Assembly (NCBI RefSeq): GCF_001646865.1
Contig: NZ_LRRB01000253.1
Location: 1 to 43,200 of the forward strand
Source: Aldersonia kunmingensis
GTDB lineage: Bacteria > Actinomycetota > Actinomycetes > Mycobacteriales > Mycobacteriaceae
Direction: 5' to 3'
Length of the DNA stretch: 43,200 nucleotides
Part shown: piece after piece, positions 8,037 through 17,114 of the stretch
How positions within the stretch are numbered: the first letter of the stretch is position 1
How the letters are laid out: each line of letters begins with the position of its first letter
Notes under the pieces: generated by a model
Told to the model about the DNA's origin: nothing
Databases searched by the model: none
Seen by the model: the letters and a program-made list of their open reading frames with translations, nothing else
Program-made: the position numbers and the translations under genes

Positions 8037-8996
8037 GTGATCGCCGAACGCTTTGTCGACACCAACGGTGTGCGACTGCAGGTCACCGAGGCCGGCCCAC
8101 GTGGTGGGCCCGTGGTGGTGCTCGCGCACGGGTTCCCCGAGCTGGCGCATTCGTGGCGCCACCAGATTCCCGTGCTCGCCGAGGCCGGTTACCACGTGCT
8201 GGCGCCCAACCAGCGCGGCTACGGCGAATCGTCGCGGCCGGAAGCGGTCGAGGACTACGACATCGCCGCGCTGTGTGGGGATCTCGTCGGCCTACTCGAC
8301 GACGTCGGCGCCGAACGCGCGGTTTTCGTAGGTCATGACTGGGGCTCGGTCGTGACGTGGCATGTACCCCTGGCCTATCCCGAGCGGGTGGCGGGGGTTG
8401 TCGGAGTCAGTACCCCGCCGGTACCGCGTCCGCCGGCCCCGCCGACTCAGATCTGGCGGCGACGGGTCGGTGAAAGCTTCTTCTACATCCTGTATTTCCA
8501 GGAGCCCGGTATCGCGGACACCGATCTGTCCCGCGATACGCGGACCACCATGAGGCGTATGCTCGGCGGCCGGACACCCTTGGACGCTGACGCCGCGGCG
8601 CGGGTCGCCGCACCGGGGCCGCAGGGCTACGTGGAGCGGTTGCCCGACGTCGAGGCGTTGCCGGATTGGCTGAGCGAGGACGAACTCGCCCACTATGTCG
8701 AGGTTTTCGCGCAGACCGGGTTCACCGGCCCGCTCAACTGGTATCGCAATTTCGACCGAAACTGGATGGTGGTGGCCGACTTTCCCGCGTCGACCGTCAC
8801 GGCGCCTTCGCTCTTCATCGCGGGTGCCGACGATCCGGTCCTGGCTTTCACGCCACGGAACCGTGTGCACGACCTCGTCAGTGGCGACTACCGGGAAGTG
8901 CTGATCGAGGGCGCCGGCCATTGGATACAGCAGGAGCGGTCAGGCGAGGTCAACGAAGCACTATTGTCCTTCCTCGCCGGCTTGGACCTCGAATAG
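8037..8996 (+). CDS. ephA: Epoxide hydrolase, EphA-like
   Basis: A 319-residue alpha/beta-hydrolase very like M. tuberculosis EphA as I recall it. The oxyanion motif HGFP is at 31-34 and the nucleophile is Asp101 in GHDWGS. The cap domain includes FFYILYFQEPGIAD and supplies ring-opening tyrosines. The late acid lies in GADDPVLAF and the general base His is in GAGHWIQQE. The enzyme opens epoxides to vicinal diols, in lipid metabolism or detoxification, in the cytosol. The longest reading frame starts inside the preceding terminator, so I prefer the GTG at 8037; a GTG at 8019 is the main alternative. Confidence 0.87.
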   Translation: MIAERFVDTNGVRLQVTEAGPRGGPVVVLAHGFPELAHSWRHQIPVLAEAGYHVLAPNQRGYGESSRPEAVEDYDIAALCGDLVGLLDDVGAERAVFVGHDWGSVVTWHVPLAYPERVAGVVGVSTPPVPRPPAPPTQIWRRRVGESFFYILYFQEPGIADTDLSRDTRTTMRRMLGGRTPLDADAAARVAAPGPQGYVERLPDVEALPDWLSEDELAHYVEVFAQTGFTGPLNWYRNFDRNWMVVADFPASTVTAPSLFIAGADDPVLAFTPRNRVHDLVSGDYREVLIEGAGHWIQQERSGEVNEALLSFLAGLDLE

Positions 8997-9004
8997 GGCG
9001 GCGG

Positions 9005-9235
9005 TCAGCTACCGCCGCGCCGAATACCGAACGCGAAGTAGGCGATCGGGCCGACGAAGTTCACGAACGCCAATGCCGTCCAGAGCCGCCGAGAACCGCG
9101 CAGTTGAGCGGCGTCTCGTCGGCGCAGATCCGCCAGCGCGGCGGCGGTCAGCGCGAACTGCACGATGCCCAGAACGACGATGCGTTTGCGCTGGGTGGGT
9201 GAAAGTTCGTTCCAGGACTTCTTTTTCGCGGCCAT
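9005..9235 (-). CDS. Small membrane protein, PLDc_N-like
   Basis: A 76-residue protein with a Lys-rich N-terminus (AAKKKSW), a first hydrophobic helix (about 20-37), a basic loop (DLRRRDAAQLRGSRRLW) and a second helix (about 51-68) ending FGIRRGG. This layout resembles the cardiolipin synthase N-terminal (PLDc_N) domain, which in stand-alone form has no known activity. The ATG at 9235 is supported by GAGGAG six bases upstream; the TTG at 9241 is less well placed. It is the last gene of the cstA operon, ten bases after the YbdD-family gene. Confidence 0.75.
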   Translation of the reverse strand: MAAKKKSWNELSPTQRKRIVVLGIVQFALTAAALADLRRRDAAQLRGSRRLWTALAFVNFVGPIAYFAFGIRRGGS

Positions 9236-9245
9236 CGTCAACTCC

Positions 9246-9464
9246 TCAGCAGCAGCGGGCGCCGGGATTTACCTCGGCGTCGGCGTGACGGCTGTGCCAG
9301 TACTCCCGGACGCTCGGCACAGGCTCACCCGGGTGACGCGCCTGCATATGCGCGACGTACCGCTCGTAGTCGCGATCGCCCAGCACCGAGGTGAACCACC
9401 ACCAGACTCCGCGCGCGGCATTTGCCATGCCGCGCAGCGGAGTCCGGAGGCTGCTATCAGTCAT
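9246..9464 (-). CDS. YbdD/YjiX family small protein, partner of CstA
   Basis: A 72-residue protein with the family hallmarks: an aromatic WWWF, then DYERYVAHM, HPGEPVPSVREYWHSRH and the C-terminal NPGARCC. Members sit immediately after cstA-type transporters in many bacteria, and in Escherichia coli the cognate pairs take part in pyruvate uptake. Its ATG lies inside the end of cstA (overlap of 8 bases, ATGACTGA), so translation should be coupled. The last two residues are Cys-Cys, retained here. A longer frame from 9512 only adds cstA sequence read in another frame. Confidence 0.87.
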   Translation of the reverse strand: MTDSSLRTPLRGMANAARGVWWWFTSVLGDRDYERYVAHMQARHPGEPVPSVREYWHSRHADAEVNPGARCC

Positions 9465-11763
9465 GGTGATGCTCCGCCCGTGCGTGTGCCGCGCCAGGCT
9501 GTTTGATCGCACCAGTGGCGATCAGCTCGTCCCATTCCTTCTGCACCGCCTTCTCCGCCGGGGTGGCGAGGAAGCTGCGCGGGCCGAAGATCTTCGACGG
9601 CGCCTCGGGAGCTTCGGTGGTGGTCGCGCCACCGGTTCTGATCGCGCGCACGCACACCCACGCACCGACCACCGCGACGATGAGCACCAGACCGGCGAAC
9701 ACGATCGACAGCGTGCCCTGGATGGCGGTATTTCGGATGACCGCGTCCATCGCCTCCGGTGTCTTGGCGGTGCCGAAGCTGGTCTTACCGGCATCCTTGG
9801 CTTCCTTGAACGCGTTGTGCTGCGCCCAGTAGCCGACTGCGCGATCACTGGAGAAGATCTTCTGGTACGACGCCGTCATCGTGACAACGAGGTCCCACAC
9901 GAGCGGCACGCCAGGTATCCAGGCGTAGCGCACGAGGCCCTTCTTCACCACGATCGCGAGGATCACCGTCAGGGCGATCGCGGCGAGGAGCTGATTGGCG
10001 ATACCGAAGAGCGGGAAGAGGGTGTTGATGCCGCCGAGCGGATCTGTCACGCCCATGATCAGGATCGAACCCCAAGCGGCGCAGACGATAATGGTGCAGA
10101 TCCACGCGCCGACCCGCCACGACGGATCCTTGAACTTGCGCGCCGGACCACCGAGGTTGCCCAGCGAATCCGACAGCATGAACCGGGCGACGCGGGTTCC
10201 GGCATCAACCGTGGTGAGGATGAACAGCGCCTCGAACATGATCGCGAAGTGGTACCAGAACGCCTTGAGGCTGTCGCCGCCGAGGAAACCGTGCAACACC
10301 TCGGACATGCCTACGGCCAGCGTCGGGGCGCCGCCGGTGCGGGAGATGATCGATTCCTCGCCAACGTCCGCGGCGGCCTGGGAGAGTTCGGCCGCGCTAA
10401 TCGGGGTGCCCGGAATGGGCAGGCCGTTGACGTACTGCGCTGCCGTCTCGGCAGTTCCGCCGGTGACAGCTGCGGGTGCGTTCATCGCGAAGTACAGGTG
10501 CGGATCGAGGATGCAGGCGGTGATGAGCGCCATGATCGCGACGAACGATTCGGTCAGCATGCCGCCGTAGCCGATCATCTTGGTCTGCGATTCCTTGGCG
10601 AGCAGCTTCGGCGTTGTGCCGGAGGCGATCAGCGCATGGAAACCCGACAGCGCACCGCAGGCGATGGTGATGAAGAGGAACGGGAACAACGACCCGGCGA
10701 ACGCGGGACCGTTGCCGGCATGGGCGAATTCGGTGACGGCGGGCATTTGCATGTCAGGGCGAGCAACGAGGATGCCGACCGCGAGTAGCGCAATCGTGCC
10801 GATCTTCATGAACGTGGACAGGTAGTCGCGCGGGGCGAGCAGCAGCCACACCGGCAGCACCGACGCGAGGAAGCCGTACCCGATGAGCAGCCAGGCGATC
10901 GTCAGCCGGGACAGGCCGAACCAGCTTTGGCCCCAGGAAGTGTCGTCCACCCAGCCACCGGCGATGATCGCGAACAACAGCAGGACGAAGCCGATCAACG
11001 AGACCTCCGCGACGGCTCCGGGCCGCAGGTAGCGCAGGTACACACCCATGAACAGCGCGATAGGGATCGTCATCGCCAGCGAGAACACGCCCCACGGGCT
11101 TTCCGCGAGCGCGTTCACGACGACCAGTGCGAGCACCGCAAGGAGGATGACCATGATGACGAGGACGCCGACGATGGCGGCGGTGCCGCCGATCGGGCCG
11201 AGTTCCTCCTTGGCCATCTGGCCGAGGCTGCGGCCGCGCCGCTTGTTCGACGCCCACAGCACGAGGTAGTCCTGCACGGCGCCGGCGAACACGACGCCGA
11301 CGATGATCCAGATCGTGCCGGGCAGGTAGCCCATCTGCGCGGCGAGCACGGGGCCGACCAGTGGCCCCGCGCCGGCGATCGCGGCGAAGTGGTGCCCGTA
11401 GAGCACCCGGCGGTCCATCGGCAGGTAGTCCTTGCCGTTCTCCATGATCTCGGCGGTGGTGGCCACATCGTCGCGTGGCTTCACGATCCGGTACTCGATG
11501 AACCGGGCGTAGAACCGGAACGCGATGACATAGGTGCACAGTGCGGCGATGACGAACCACACCGCGTTGACGTGCTCACCCCGGACTACCGCGATGATGA
11601 CCCACGAGACTGCACCGAGGAGCGCGATCACGGCGAATATCGCGCGCTTTGCCGGGGTGATCGGATTGTGGTCGACGACTCCCACCGGAGGCAGGTCTGG
11701 GTCGGTTCGCAGGTACTCGATGCCGGGGGCGGGTTCTTCCGCCCGGGCTTGCGCGACAGTCAT
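9457..11763 (-). CDS. cstA: CstA-family carbon starvation transporter
   Basis: A 768-residue integral membrane protein with many transmembrane segments, of CstA type throughout (for example GHHFAAIAGAGPLVGPVLAAQMGYLP in pattern near residue 120, and FEALFILTTVDAGTRVARF near 520). Known members import pyruvate or peptides during carbon starvation. A cytoplasmic tail of about 60 charged residues ends in EHHHD. I chose the ATG at 11763 because GAGGAGTGGCA precedes it; the 24-codon longer frame lacks a ribosome site. It heads an operon with the YbdD-family gene and a PLDc_N-like gene, and diverges from an APC permease across 225 bases. Confidence 0.9.
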   Translation of the reverse strand: MTVAQARAEEPAPGIEYLRTDPDLPPVGVVDHNPITPAKRAIFAVIALLGAVSWVIIAVVRGEHVNAVWFVIAALCTYVIAFRFYARFIEYRIVKPRDDVATTAEIMENGKDYLPMDRRVLYGHHFAAIAGAGPLVGPVLAAQMGYLPGTIWIIVGVVFAGAVQDYLVLWASNKRRGRSLGQMAKEELGPIGGTAAIVGVLVIMVILLAVLALVVVNALAESPWGVFSLAMTIPIALFMGVYLRYLRPGAVAEVSLIGFVLLLFAIIAGGWVDDTSWGQSWFGLSRLTIAWLLIGYGFLASVLPVWLLLAPRDYLSTFMKIGTIALLAVGILVARPDMQMPAVTEFAHAGNGPAFAGSLFPFLFITIACGALSGFHALIASGTTPKLLAKESQTKMIGYGGMLTESFVAIMALITACILDPHLYFAMNAPAAVTGGTAETAAQYVNGLPIPGTPISAAELSQAAADVGEESIISRTGGAPTLAVGMSEVLHGFLGGDSLKAFWYHFAIMFEALFILTTVDAGTRVARFMLSDSLGNLGGPARKFKDPSWRVGAWICTIIVCAAWGSILIMGVTDPLGGINTLFPLFGIANQLLAAIALTVILAIVVKKGLVRYAWIPGVPLVWDLVVTMTASYQKIFSSDRAVGYWAQHNAFKEAKDAGKTSFGTAKTPEAMDAVIRNTAIQGTLSIVFAGLVLIVAVVGAWVCVRAIRTGGATTTEAPEAPSKIFGPRSFLATPAEKAVQKEWDELIATGAIKQPGAAHARAEHHHD

Positions 11764-11988
11764 TGCCACTCCTCGATCGCCGGCGTGTGCCGATTGCTGT
11801 GTTGCCCGCCTCACGTTACGTCCAGGCCCTGCCAAAAGGCAGTACCCAGCCGAGGACTCAGCCGATCACGACCGGGAGTCACGGATCGGTGAACGTTTTG
11901 CGTAATCACGCGAGCCGTCCGCGCCCGGTGCGATAATCCTGCGAGTCTGGATTGCAGTTTGTGCACGTCGTGGGAACAGGAGTTTGCC

Positions 11989-13458
11989 ATGACCGTTGAT
12001 GCCGCAGCGGACCCGAACAATGGCGGCCCGAAGACGTCTGTGGCGATAGCGCCACGGCAGCAGTACATCACCTGGATCGCTCTCGCCCTGATGACTACGA
12101 GCTCGGTCGCGAGCCTGCGCTCCGCGCCGACCATGGCCGTTTACGGCCTGGCTTGCGTGTTCCTGTATCTCGTGCCCGCGATCGTGTTCCTGTTGCCCAC
12201 GGCGATGGTGGCGGCGGAGCTGGCGTCGGGCTGGTCCGGCGGCGTGTATCGCTGGGTGAGCGAGGGCATTTCACCCCGCTGGGGTTTCCTCGCGGTGTGG
12301 TGCCAGTTCGCGATGACGATCTTCTACTACCCGACGCTGCTGGGCTACGTCGCGAGCACGTTCGCCTACGTGATCAATCCCGCGCTGGCATCGAACGGTG
12401 TGTACACCGCGATCGTCATCGTGACGATGTTCTGGACCGGTGTGATCGTGTCCTCGCGCGGCATGAAAGCCGTTGCTGGTCTGGCGAGTTGGGGGCTGAT
12501 TCTCGGCACGCTGATACCTGGCGCGTTGTTGATCGTGCTCGGCGTCATCTTCCTCGGGCAGGGCAATCAGTCCGCGGCGCCGATGGATTTCGACGCACTA
12601 CTCCCGGCCTGGACCGGTATCGCCAGCCTGGTGCTGATCGTGAACAACTTCCTGTCCTACTCGGGCATGGAGATGAACGCGGTGCACGTGTCCAGCCTGC
12701 GCAAGCCGGCGAGCGAGTTTCCGAAGGCGATGTTCGTGGCGGTCGGCCTGGTGCTGGCGATTTTCATCCTGCCCGCCATCGCGATCAGCTGGTTCATTCC
12801 ATCCGAACAGCTTTCGCTCACCGCAGGTGTGATGCAGGCGTTCGACACCGTCTTCGCCTACTTCAATTTGGGCTGGGCCACACCGATTATCGCGTTGATG
12901 CTCATCGCGGCCTCGCTCGGCGGCATGCTCACGTGGCTGGCCGGGCCGTCCAAGGGCCTGCTCATGATCAGCCGTCAGGAGGGTTATCTGCCGCCCTGGC
13001 TGCAGCGGCTGAACAAGCACGGAATTCAGCAGAACATTCTCGTCGCCCAGGGTGCGGTGACGACGGTGATCGCCCTGCTCTACGCACTGATCCCGGAGGT
13101 GTCGAGCGCCTACTGGATCCTCTCGGTGATCACCACGCAGGTGTATCTCGTCGTCTACGTGCTCATGTTCTTTGCCGCGGTGCGACTGCGCCGCGACCAG
13201 CCCAACCATGCGCGCGGGTTCAGAACGCCCGCACTCCCGTTGCTGTGCTGGGTCGGCGCGCTGGCGAGCATCGCGGCGTTCGTAATCGGGTTCATCCCGC
13301 CGTCGCAGTTCGGCGGCAACAATGTGATCGTCTACGTGCTCATCGTGGGCGGCGGCTTCGGCATCGTCGGAATTGGCGTACCGCTGCTGTTCCTGTGGCT
13401 GCGCAAGCCTTCCTGGAAGCAGGAATTCGCCGAGATCGAGCCGGGAAAGGAGGCCTGA
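11989..13458 (+). CDS. APC-superfamily amino acid permease (glutamate/GABA antiporter type)
   Basis: A 489-residue protein with about 12 hydrophobic segments. The first helix region (about 27-60) contains MTTSSVASLRSAPTMAVYG, the discontinuous helix 1 of APC carriers. NNFLSYSGMEMNAVHVSSLRKPASEFPKA (about 220-248) is the helix 6 region typical of the GadC/YjeM-like branch. These carriers exchange or import amino acids, often a substrate for its decarboxylated product. The ATG at 11989 follows an ACAGGAG ribosome site. The following membrane-anchored gene starts two bases after its stop, so the two are coupled. The substrate is not deducible. Confidence 0.85.
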   Translation: MTVDAAADPNNGGPKTSVAIAPRQQYITWIALALMTTSSVASLRSAPTMAVYGLACVFLYLVPAIVFLLPTAMVAAELASGWSGGVYRWVSEGISPRWGFLAVWCQFAMTIFYYPTLLGYVASTFAYVINPALASNGVYTAIVIVTMFWTGVIVSSRGMKAVAGLASWGLILGTLIPGALLIVLGVIFLGQGNQSAAPMDFDALLPAWTGIASLVLIVNNFLSYSGMEMNAVHVSSLRKPASEFPKAMFVAVGLVLAIFILPAIAISWFIPSEQLSLTAGVMQAFDTVFAYFNLGWATPIIALMLIAASLGGMLTWLAGPSKGLLMISRQEGYLPPWLQRLNKHGIQQNILVAQGAVTTVIALLYALIPEVSSAYWILSVITTQVYLVVYVLMFFAAVRLRRDQPNHARGFRTPALPLLCWVGALASIAAFVIGFIPPSQFGGNNVIVYVLIVGGGFGIVGIGVPLLFLWLRKPSWKQEFAEIEPGKEA

Positions 13459-13459
13459 G

Positions 13460-13969
13460 ATGACCACACCAGGCGCCCCCCGAGAACCCATCGGCCCCGA
13501 GTCCGCTGACACAGACAGCATCGATATCGCGGCCGTCGACACTATGCACCAACGGCCGGAGTCCAATCACACGATCCTGTACGTCGCGCTGGCGCTGGCC
13601 TTCATCGCCCTCGGTGCCTGGGGCATAGCGGTATTCGAGCAGCACAAGGACACCGAAGAGGCATTGGAGAAGGCGACCGCGCTGAACCTGCTGCGCGTGC
13701 AGGAGGGCCTGCCGACGCTCGACACCGAGACCGTGGCCCGCGTGCTCGGCACCGATGGCGCGGCGCTGTGCGAAAACCCAGGCGAACTGCTCGAGCAGGG
13801 TGCGCTGAAGCAACAGTTCATGAACGGCGCCACCGGGCCGGGGTTGCGCCCGATCCTGGCCACGCGCAACCTGATCGAGGGCGAACGGCTGATCATTCAG
13901 GTTTACTGCCCGGACGAGGCGGCCGATTACGAGGAAGCCGTGAACGATCTGAAACTGGTCGACGAGTGA
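13460..13969 (+). CDS. Membrane-anchored protein of unknown function
   Basis: 169 residues. An acidic N-terminal segment of about 35 residues precedes one transmembrane helix (about 37-57) and an outer-facing domain of about 110 residues. That domain includes a probable coiled-coil stretch (EQHKDTEEALEKATALNLLRVQ) and two cysteines. I do not recognise the family. AAGGAGG inside the end of the permease gene serves as ribosome site and the start follows two bases after that stop, so it may be an accessory subunit or partner of the APC permease. That role is inferred from position alone. Confidence 0.75.
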   Translation: MTTPGAPREPIGPESADTDSIDIAAVDTMHQRPESNHTILYVALALAFIALGAWGIAVFEQHKDTEEALEKATALNLLRVQEGLPTLDTETVARVLGTDGAALCENPGELLEQGALKQQFMNGATGPGLRPILATRNLIEGERLIIQVYCPDEAADYEEAVNDLKLVDE

Positions 13970-13995
13970 GCACTCGGTCGGAGTAGGAGGCACCG

Positions 13996-15336
13996 TTGTC
14001 CACAGATATTCGAGCGGCGGTCGCCCAGATGATGCCTATGGCGAAGGCTGAACTCGCCACGCTGGTCCGGATGCGGTCGGTGGCCGATCCGCGCCAGTTC
14101 CCGCCGGAGGAATGCCACCGGGCCGCCGAATGGGTGCGGGACGCATTCCATTCCGCCGGTATAGGCACCGTCGATCTGATCGAGACCACCGATGGCTCGA
14201 AGGCGGTGGTGGGATACCAGCCGGGCCCCGCGGGCAGTCCGACGGTCCTGCTGTACTGCCACTACGACGTTCAGCCGCCAGGGGACGAAAAGCTTTGGCT
14301 CAGCGAGCCATTCGAGCTCACCGAACGCGACGGCCGCTGGTATGGCCGCGGTGCCGCCGACTGCAAGGGCAACATCGTGATGCACCTGCTGGCATTGCGC
14401 GCGCTCGGGGCGCCCTTCCCGCTCGGTATCCGGGTCGTCGCCGAGGGCACGGAGGAACAAGGCACCGGTGGACTCGAGGCGCTCGTCGAATCACGCCCCG
14501 AGTTGTTCGAGGCCGACATGATCCTTGTGGTCGACACCGGGAATGCGGCCGTGGGCAAGCCCACCGTCACGACAACTCTGCGCGGCATCGCGAACGTGAT
14601 CGTGCACGTCGAAACACTTGCCGGGGAGGTGCATTCGGGCATGTACGGCGGTCCCGCCCCGGATGCGATCACGGCACTCGTGCACATCCTCTCGACCCTG
14701 CACGACGAGGCGGGTAACACGATCGTCGATGGGCTCGAGTCGAACCAGAGATGGCTGGGCGTTGGATATTCCGAAGACCAGTTCCGCACGGACGCGGGCG
14801 TGCTCGACGGAGTTGGCCTCGCCGGTACCGGGTCGGTTGCCGATGCGGTGTGGGCGCGGCCCGCGCTCACCATCCTCGGAATCGATTGCCCGCCGGTCGT
14901 GGGCTCGGCCGCCGCAATTCAGCCGCGCGCGTCGGCTCGGTTGAACTTGCGCGTGCCGCCCGGCATGGATCCGCAGCACGCACAGGACGCGCTCGCGGCG
15001 CACCTGAAGGCCAAGGCGCCCTGGGGCGCCCGGGTCACGGTGGATCCCGAGGCGGTCGGGTCGCCGTTCCGTGCCGAAACGGACGGACCCGGCTATGCCG
15101 CGCTGCGTGCGGCAATGGAGGAGGCTTACGGAGTCGCGCTGGGCAGCGTGGGCCAGGGCGGGTCGATCCCGCTGTGCAACGTGTTCGCCAATGTGGTGCC
15201 CACTGCCGAGATCGCACTGATCGGGGTGGAGGAGCCGCGCTGTTTGATCCACGCGCCGAACGAAAGTGTGGATCCGTCCGAGATCGAGAAACTTGCCGTG
15301 GCCGAGGCGCTCTTCCTTCGGTCGTTCGCAGGCTGA
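13996..15336 (+). CDS. M20-family metallopeptidase (dipeptidase type)
   Basis: A 446-residue di-zinc peptidase with the M20 signature residues in order: His in YCHYDVQPPGD with its Asp, the bridging Asp in GRGAADCKGN, the catalytic Glu pair in EGTEEQGTGG, a metal Asp in VVDTGN, and the late His in LIHAPNES. A dimerisation lid domain lies between about residues 190 and 330. Family members of this length cleave dipeptides or N-acyl amino acids in the cytosol. The start is TTG at 13996, with AGGAGG eight bases upstream. It follows the APC permease pair by 26 bases, so it may process amino-acid-containing substrates brought in by that carrier. Confidence 0.88.
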   Translation: MSTDIRAAVAQMMPMAKAELATLVRMRSVADPRQFPPEECHRAAEWVRDAFHSAGIGTVDLIETTDGSKAVVGYQPGPAGSPTVLLYCHYDVQPPGDEKLWLSEPFELTERDGRWYGRGAADCKGNIVMHLLALRALGAPFPLGIRVVAEGTEEQGTGGLEALVESRPELFEADMILVVDTGNAAVGKPTVTTTLRGIANVIVHVETLAGEVHSGMYGGPAPDAITALVHILSTLHDEAGNTIVDGLESNQRWLGVGYSEDQFRTDAGVLDGVGLAGTGSVADAVWARPALTILGIDCPPVVGSAAAIQPRASARLNLRVPPGMDPQHAQDALAAHLKAKAPWGARVTVDPEAVGSPFRAETDGPGYAALRAAMEEAYGVALGSVGQGGSIPLCNVFANVVPTAEIALIGVEEPRCLIHAPNESVDPSEIEKLAVAEALFLRSFAG

Positions 15337-15344
15337 CCCACGGA

Positions 15345-15350
15345 TAGAGT
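15345..15350 (+). promoter_or_regulatory. Probable -10 of a leaderless transcript
   Basis: TAGAGT ends seven bases before the ATG at 15358 and there is no Shine-Dalgarno sequence between the M20 stop and that ATG. This fits a leaderless mRNA for the membrane protein and the overlapping acyltransferase gene. Confidence 0.45.
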
Positions 15351-15357
15351 CCAAACC

Positions 15358-15708
15358 ATGACCGTCGTCTACAACATCGTCGTCGCCGCCCACCTGCTCG
15401 GCATGGCGGTGCTCGTCGGTGGTTACGCCGCGACGCTGCGCGCCCCGCAGATCACCGAGTTGATCGTGTGGGGCGCCCGGGCGCAGCTGATCACCGGCAT
15501 CATCCTGGTCGGCATCGGCGAGGCCTCGCTGGACAAGGACTACAACAACACGAAGATCGCGGTGAAGTTCGTGATCTCGTTCGTGATCGTCGCACTCGCC
15601 GAGGTGGGACGCGCGCGGGAGAAGCGCGGCGACGGCATCGTCAACCTGGTCCATGCGGTCGGCATCCTCGCGATCGTGAACGTACTCGTCGCCGCCATCT
15701 GGAAGTGA
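15358..15708 (+). CDS. Four-helix membrane protein of unknown function
   Basis: 116 residues, mostly hydrophobic, with about four membrane segments (around 3-23, 34-53, 68-84 and 95-113). One charged loop (GEASLDKDYNNTKIAVK) lies between helices 2 and 3, and a basic loop (GRAREKRGDG) between 3 and 4. Similar small proteins are, as far as I recall, conserved without a function in Nocardia and Rhodococcus. Its stop overlaps the GTG of the next gene (GTGA), so translation of the two is coupled. A role beside the lipid acyltransferase is possible but unproven. Confidence 0.75.
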   Translation: MTVVYNIVVAAHLLGMAVLVGGYAATLRAPQITELIVWGARAQLITGIILVGIGEASLDKDYNNTKIAVKFVISFVIVALAEVGRAREKRGDGIVNLVHAVGILAIVNVLVAAIWK

Positions 15709-17114
15709 TTCCCAGCGAGCTGGCCGGTGTCCTGCGCTTCGATTCGGTAGTTGGGCAACTGACACCGCGCGATGCGCAGATGTACTGGCTTTCCAAGCGA
15801 TTACTCAGCGATCAGCACCTGCTCTACGCCTTCGCCGGTGGCGACGCCGAACCCGATGAACTGCGCGAGTTCGTCGCCCAGCGATGCACCCGGATTGCCG
15901 ATCTGCGGTTGCGCATTCGGGACGTGCCGAACAACCTCGACTACCCGTACTGGGTCGAGCGTGAATTCGGCCCCGATCAGGTGCTCGTACACACCCTCGC
16001 GGACCGGACCTGGGCTGCGGTGCAGCAGGCTATCGCCGAGCTGCTCGAGACGCCGCTCGATGCCCGGGTCTCGTCGTGGCGGCTGCACGTCTTCCGGAAT
16101 GTGGAGGGCGCGCCGCACTGCGGATCCGACACGGCAATGATCGCCGTGCTGCACGTATCGCACGCCCTCGCCGACGGCCTCGGCGCGAGCGCCCTTGCCC
16201 GGGCGCTCTTCGCGCCTATCGACCCGCCCGACCTGCCGGTGCGGGCTCGGCCGGTTCCCGAGCCGGCGCTGGTCGCGCGCGGATTGGCGCGGCTGCCATG
16301 GCGGTTCTGTACCGGCCTGGTGGAGGGCTTTCTGTCCTATCGGGCCGAACAGGAACTGGACCGCGTGACCGAGGCCGGTGACGTAGCCGCGCCGGCGACG
16401 GGTTTGCCCCCCGCCGTGCTCAATGCCGATCCGGGCCCGACCCGGGAGGCCCGCATGATTGTCGTGCCCGCCGCCGGGCTGAGGGTGCCCGGCCGGACGG
16501 TCACCGTAGCGGTGATGACGGCGATTTCGACGGCGCTGGCCCGGTACCTCGAGGAAACCACCGGGACGCGGCCGGAGCGGTTGGGGGCCGAGGTCCCGGT
16601 CGCGTACCCGTATGCCCCGAACCGGGGTACCCGCAACAACTTCGGCAACGTGGGTGTCGACCTATATCCGGATTTGGCCGACCCCGTGGCTCGGGCCGCC
16701 GCCATCACGGCCTCACTCGCACTGCGTCGCGAGCGGTTTGCGCATCCGTTGATGGTGCGCAAACAACGCGTCGCGGAGGCACTTCCGGCGCTCGCCATGT
16801 GGCACGACGTCATGTCCTGGCCGTTGGATGCCGAGCCGACGACGGTCACCGGAAACACCGTGGTGTCGAGTGTGTTTCGCGGTGCCGACGATCTCGTCTT
16901 CGGCGGTGGCCGGGTGCGGTTCACTGCAGGGTTTCCCGCGCTGTCATCCGCTATGGGACTAACCCACGGCGTGCACGGCATCGGGGACACCGTCACCGTA
17001 TCGGTGACAACGAGCAGCGCGCTGATGCCCGACGTAGATCGCTATGCCGAGCTACTGCGAGCCGAACTGGCGGCGGTCGCTGCCGCTGATCAGCCGGTGG
17101 GCAACCCGAAGTAG
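15705..17114 (+). CDS. WS/DGAT-family acyltransferase-like protein
   Basis: 469 residues with the fold pattern of wax ester synthase/diacylglycerol acyltransferases. The N-terminal half holds VSHALADG (about residues 148-155), the counterpart of the active-site HHxxxDG. The second, catalytic His and the Asp-Gly are kept, but the first His is Ser. The C-terminal half has the DUF1298-like strand with TRNNFGNVGVDLYPD. These enzymes move acyl groups from CoA to alcohols or diacylglycerol to form storage lipids. The GTG start overlaps the membrane protein's stop. Its last 25 bases overlap the convergent livF gene. It is a divergent member, so the acceptor is uncertain. Confidence 0.8.
   Translation: MIPSELAGVLRFDSVVGQLTPRDAQMYWLSKRLLSDQHLLYAFAGGDAEPDELREFVAQRCTRIADLRLRIRDVPNNLDYPYWVEREFGPDQVLVHTLADRTWAAVQQAIAELLETPLDARVSSWRLHVFRNVEGAPHCGSDTAMIAVLHVSHALADGLGASALARALFAPIDPPDLPVRARPVPEPALVARGLARLPWRFCTGLVEGFLSYRAEQELDRVTEAGDVAAPATGLPPAVLNADPGPTREARMIVVPAAGLRVPGRTVTVAVMTAISTALARYLEETTGTRPERLGAEVPVAYPYAPNRGTRNNFGNVGVDLYPDLADPVARAAAITASLALRRERFAHPLMVRKQRVAEALPALAMWHDVMSWPLDAEPTTVTGNTVVSSVFRGADDLVFGGGRVRFTAGFPALSSAMGLTHGVHGIGDTVTVSVTTSSALMPDVDRYAELLRAELAAVAAADQPVGNPK

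Noticed and set aside
9391-10788. 465-codon open frame antisense to cstA
   Set aside because: Composition (Arg, Asp, His, Gly-rich, no hydrophobic core) is that of a reverse-frame artefact over a clear membrane-protein gene.
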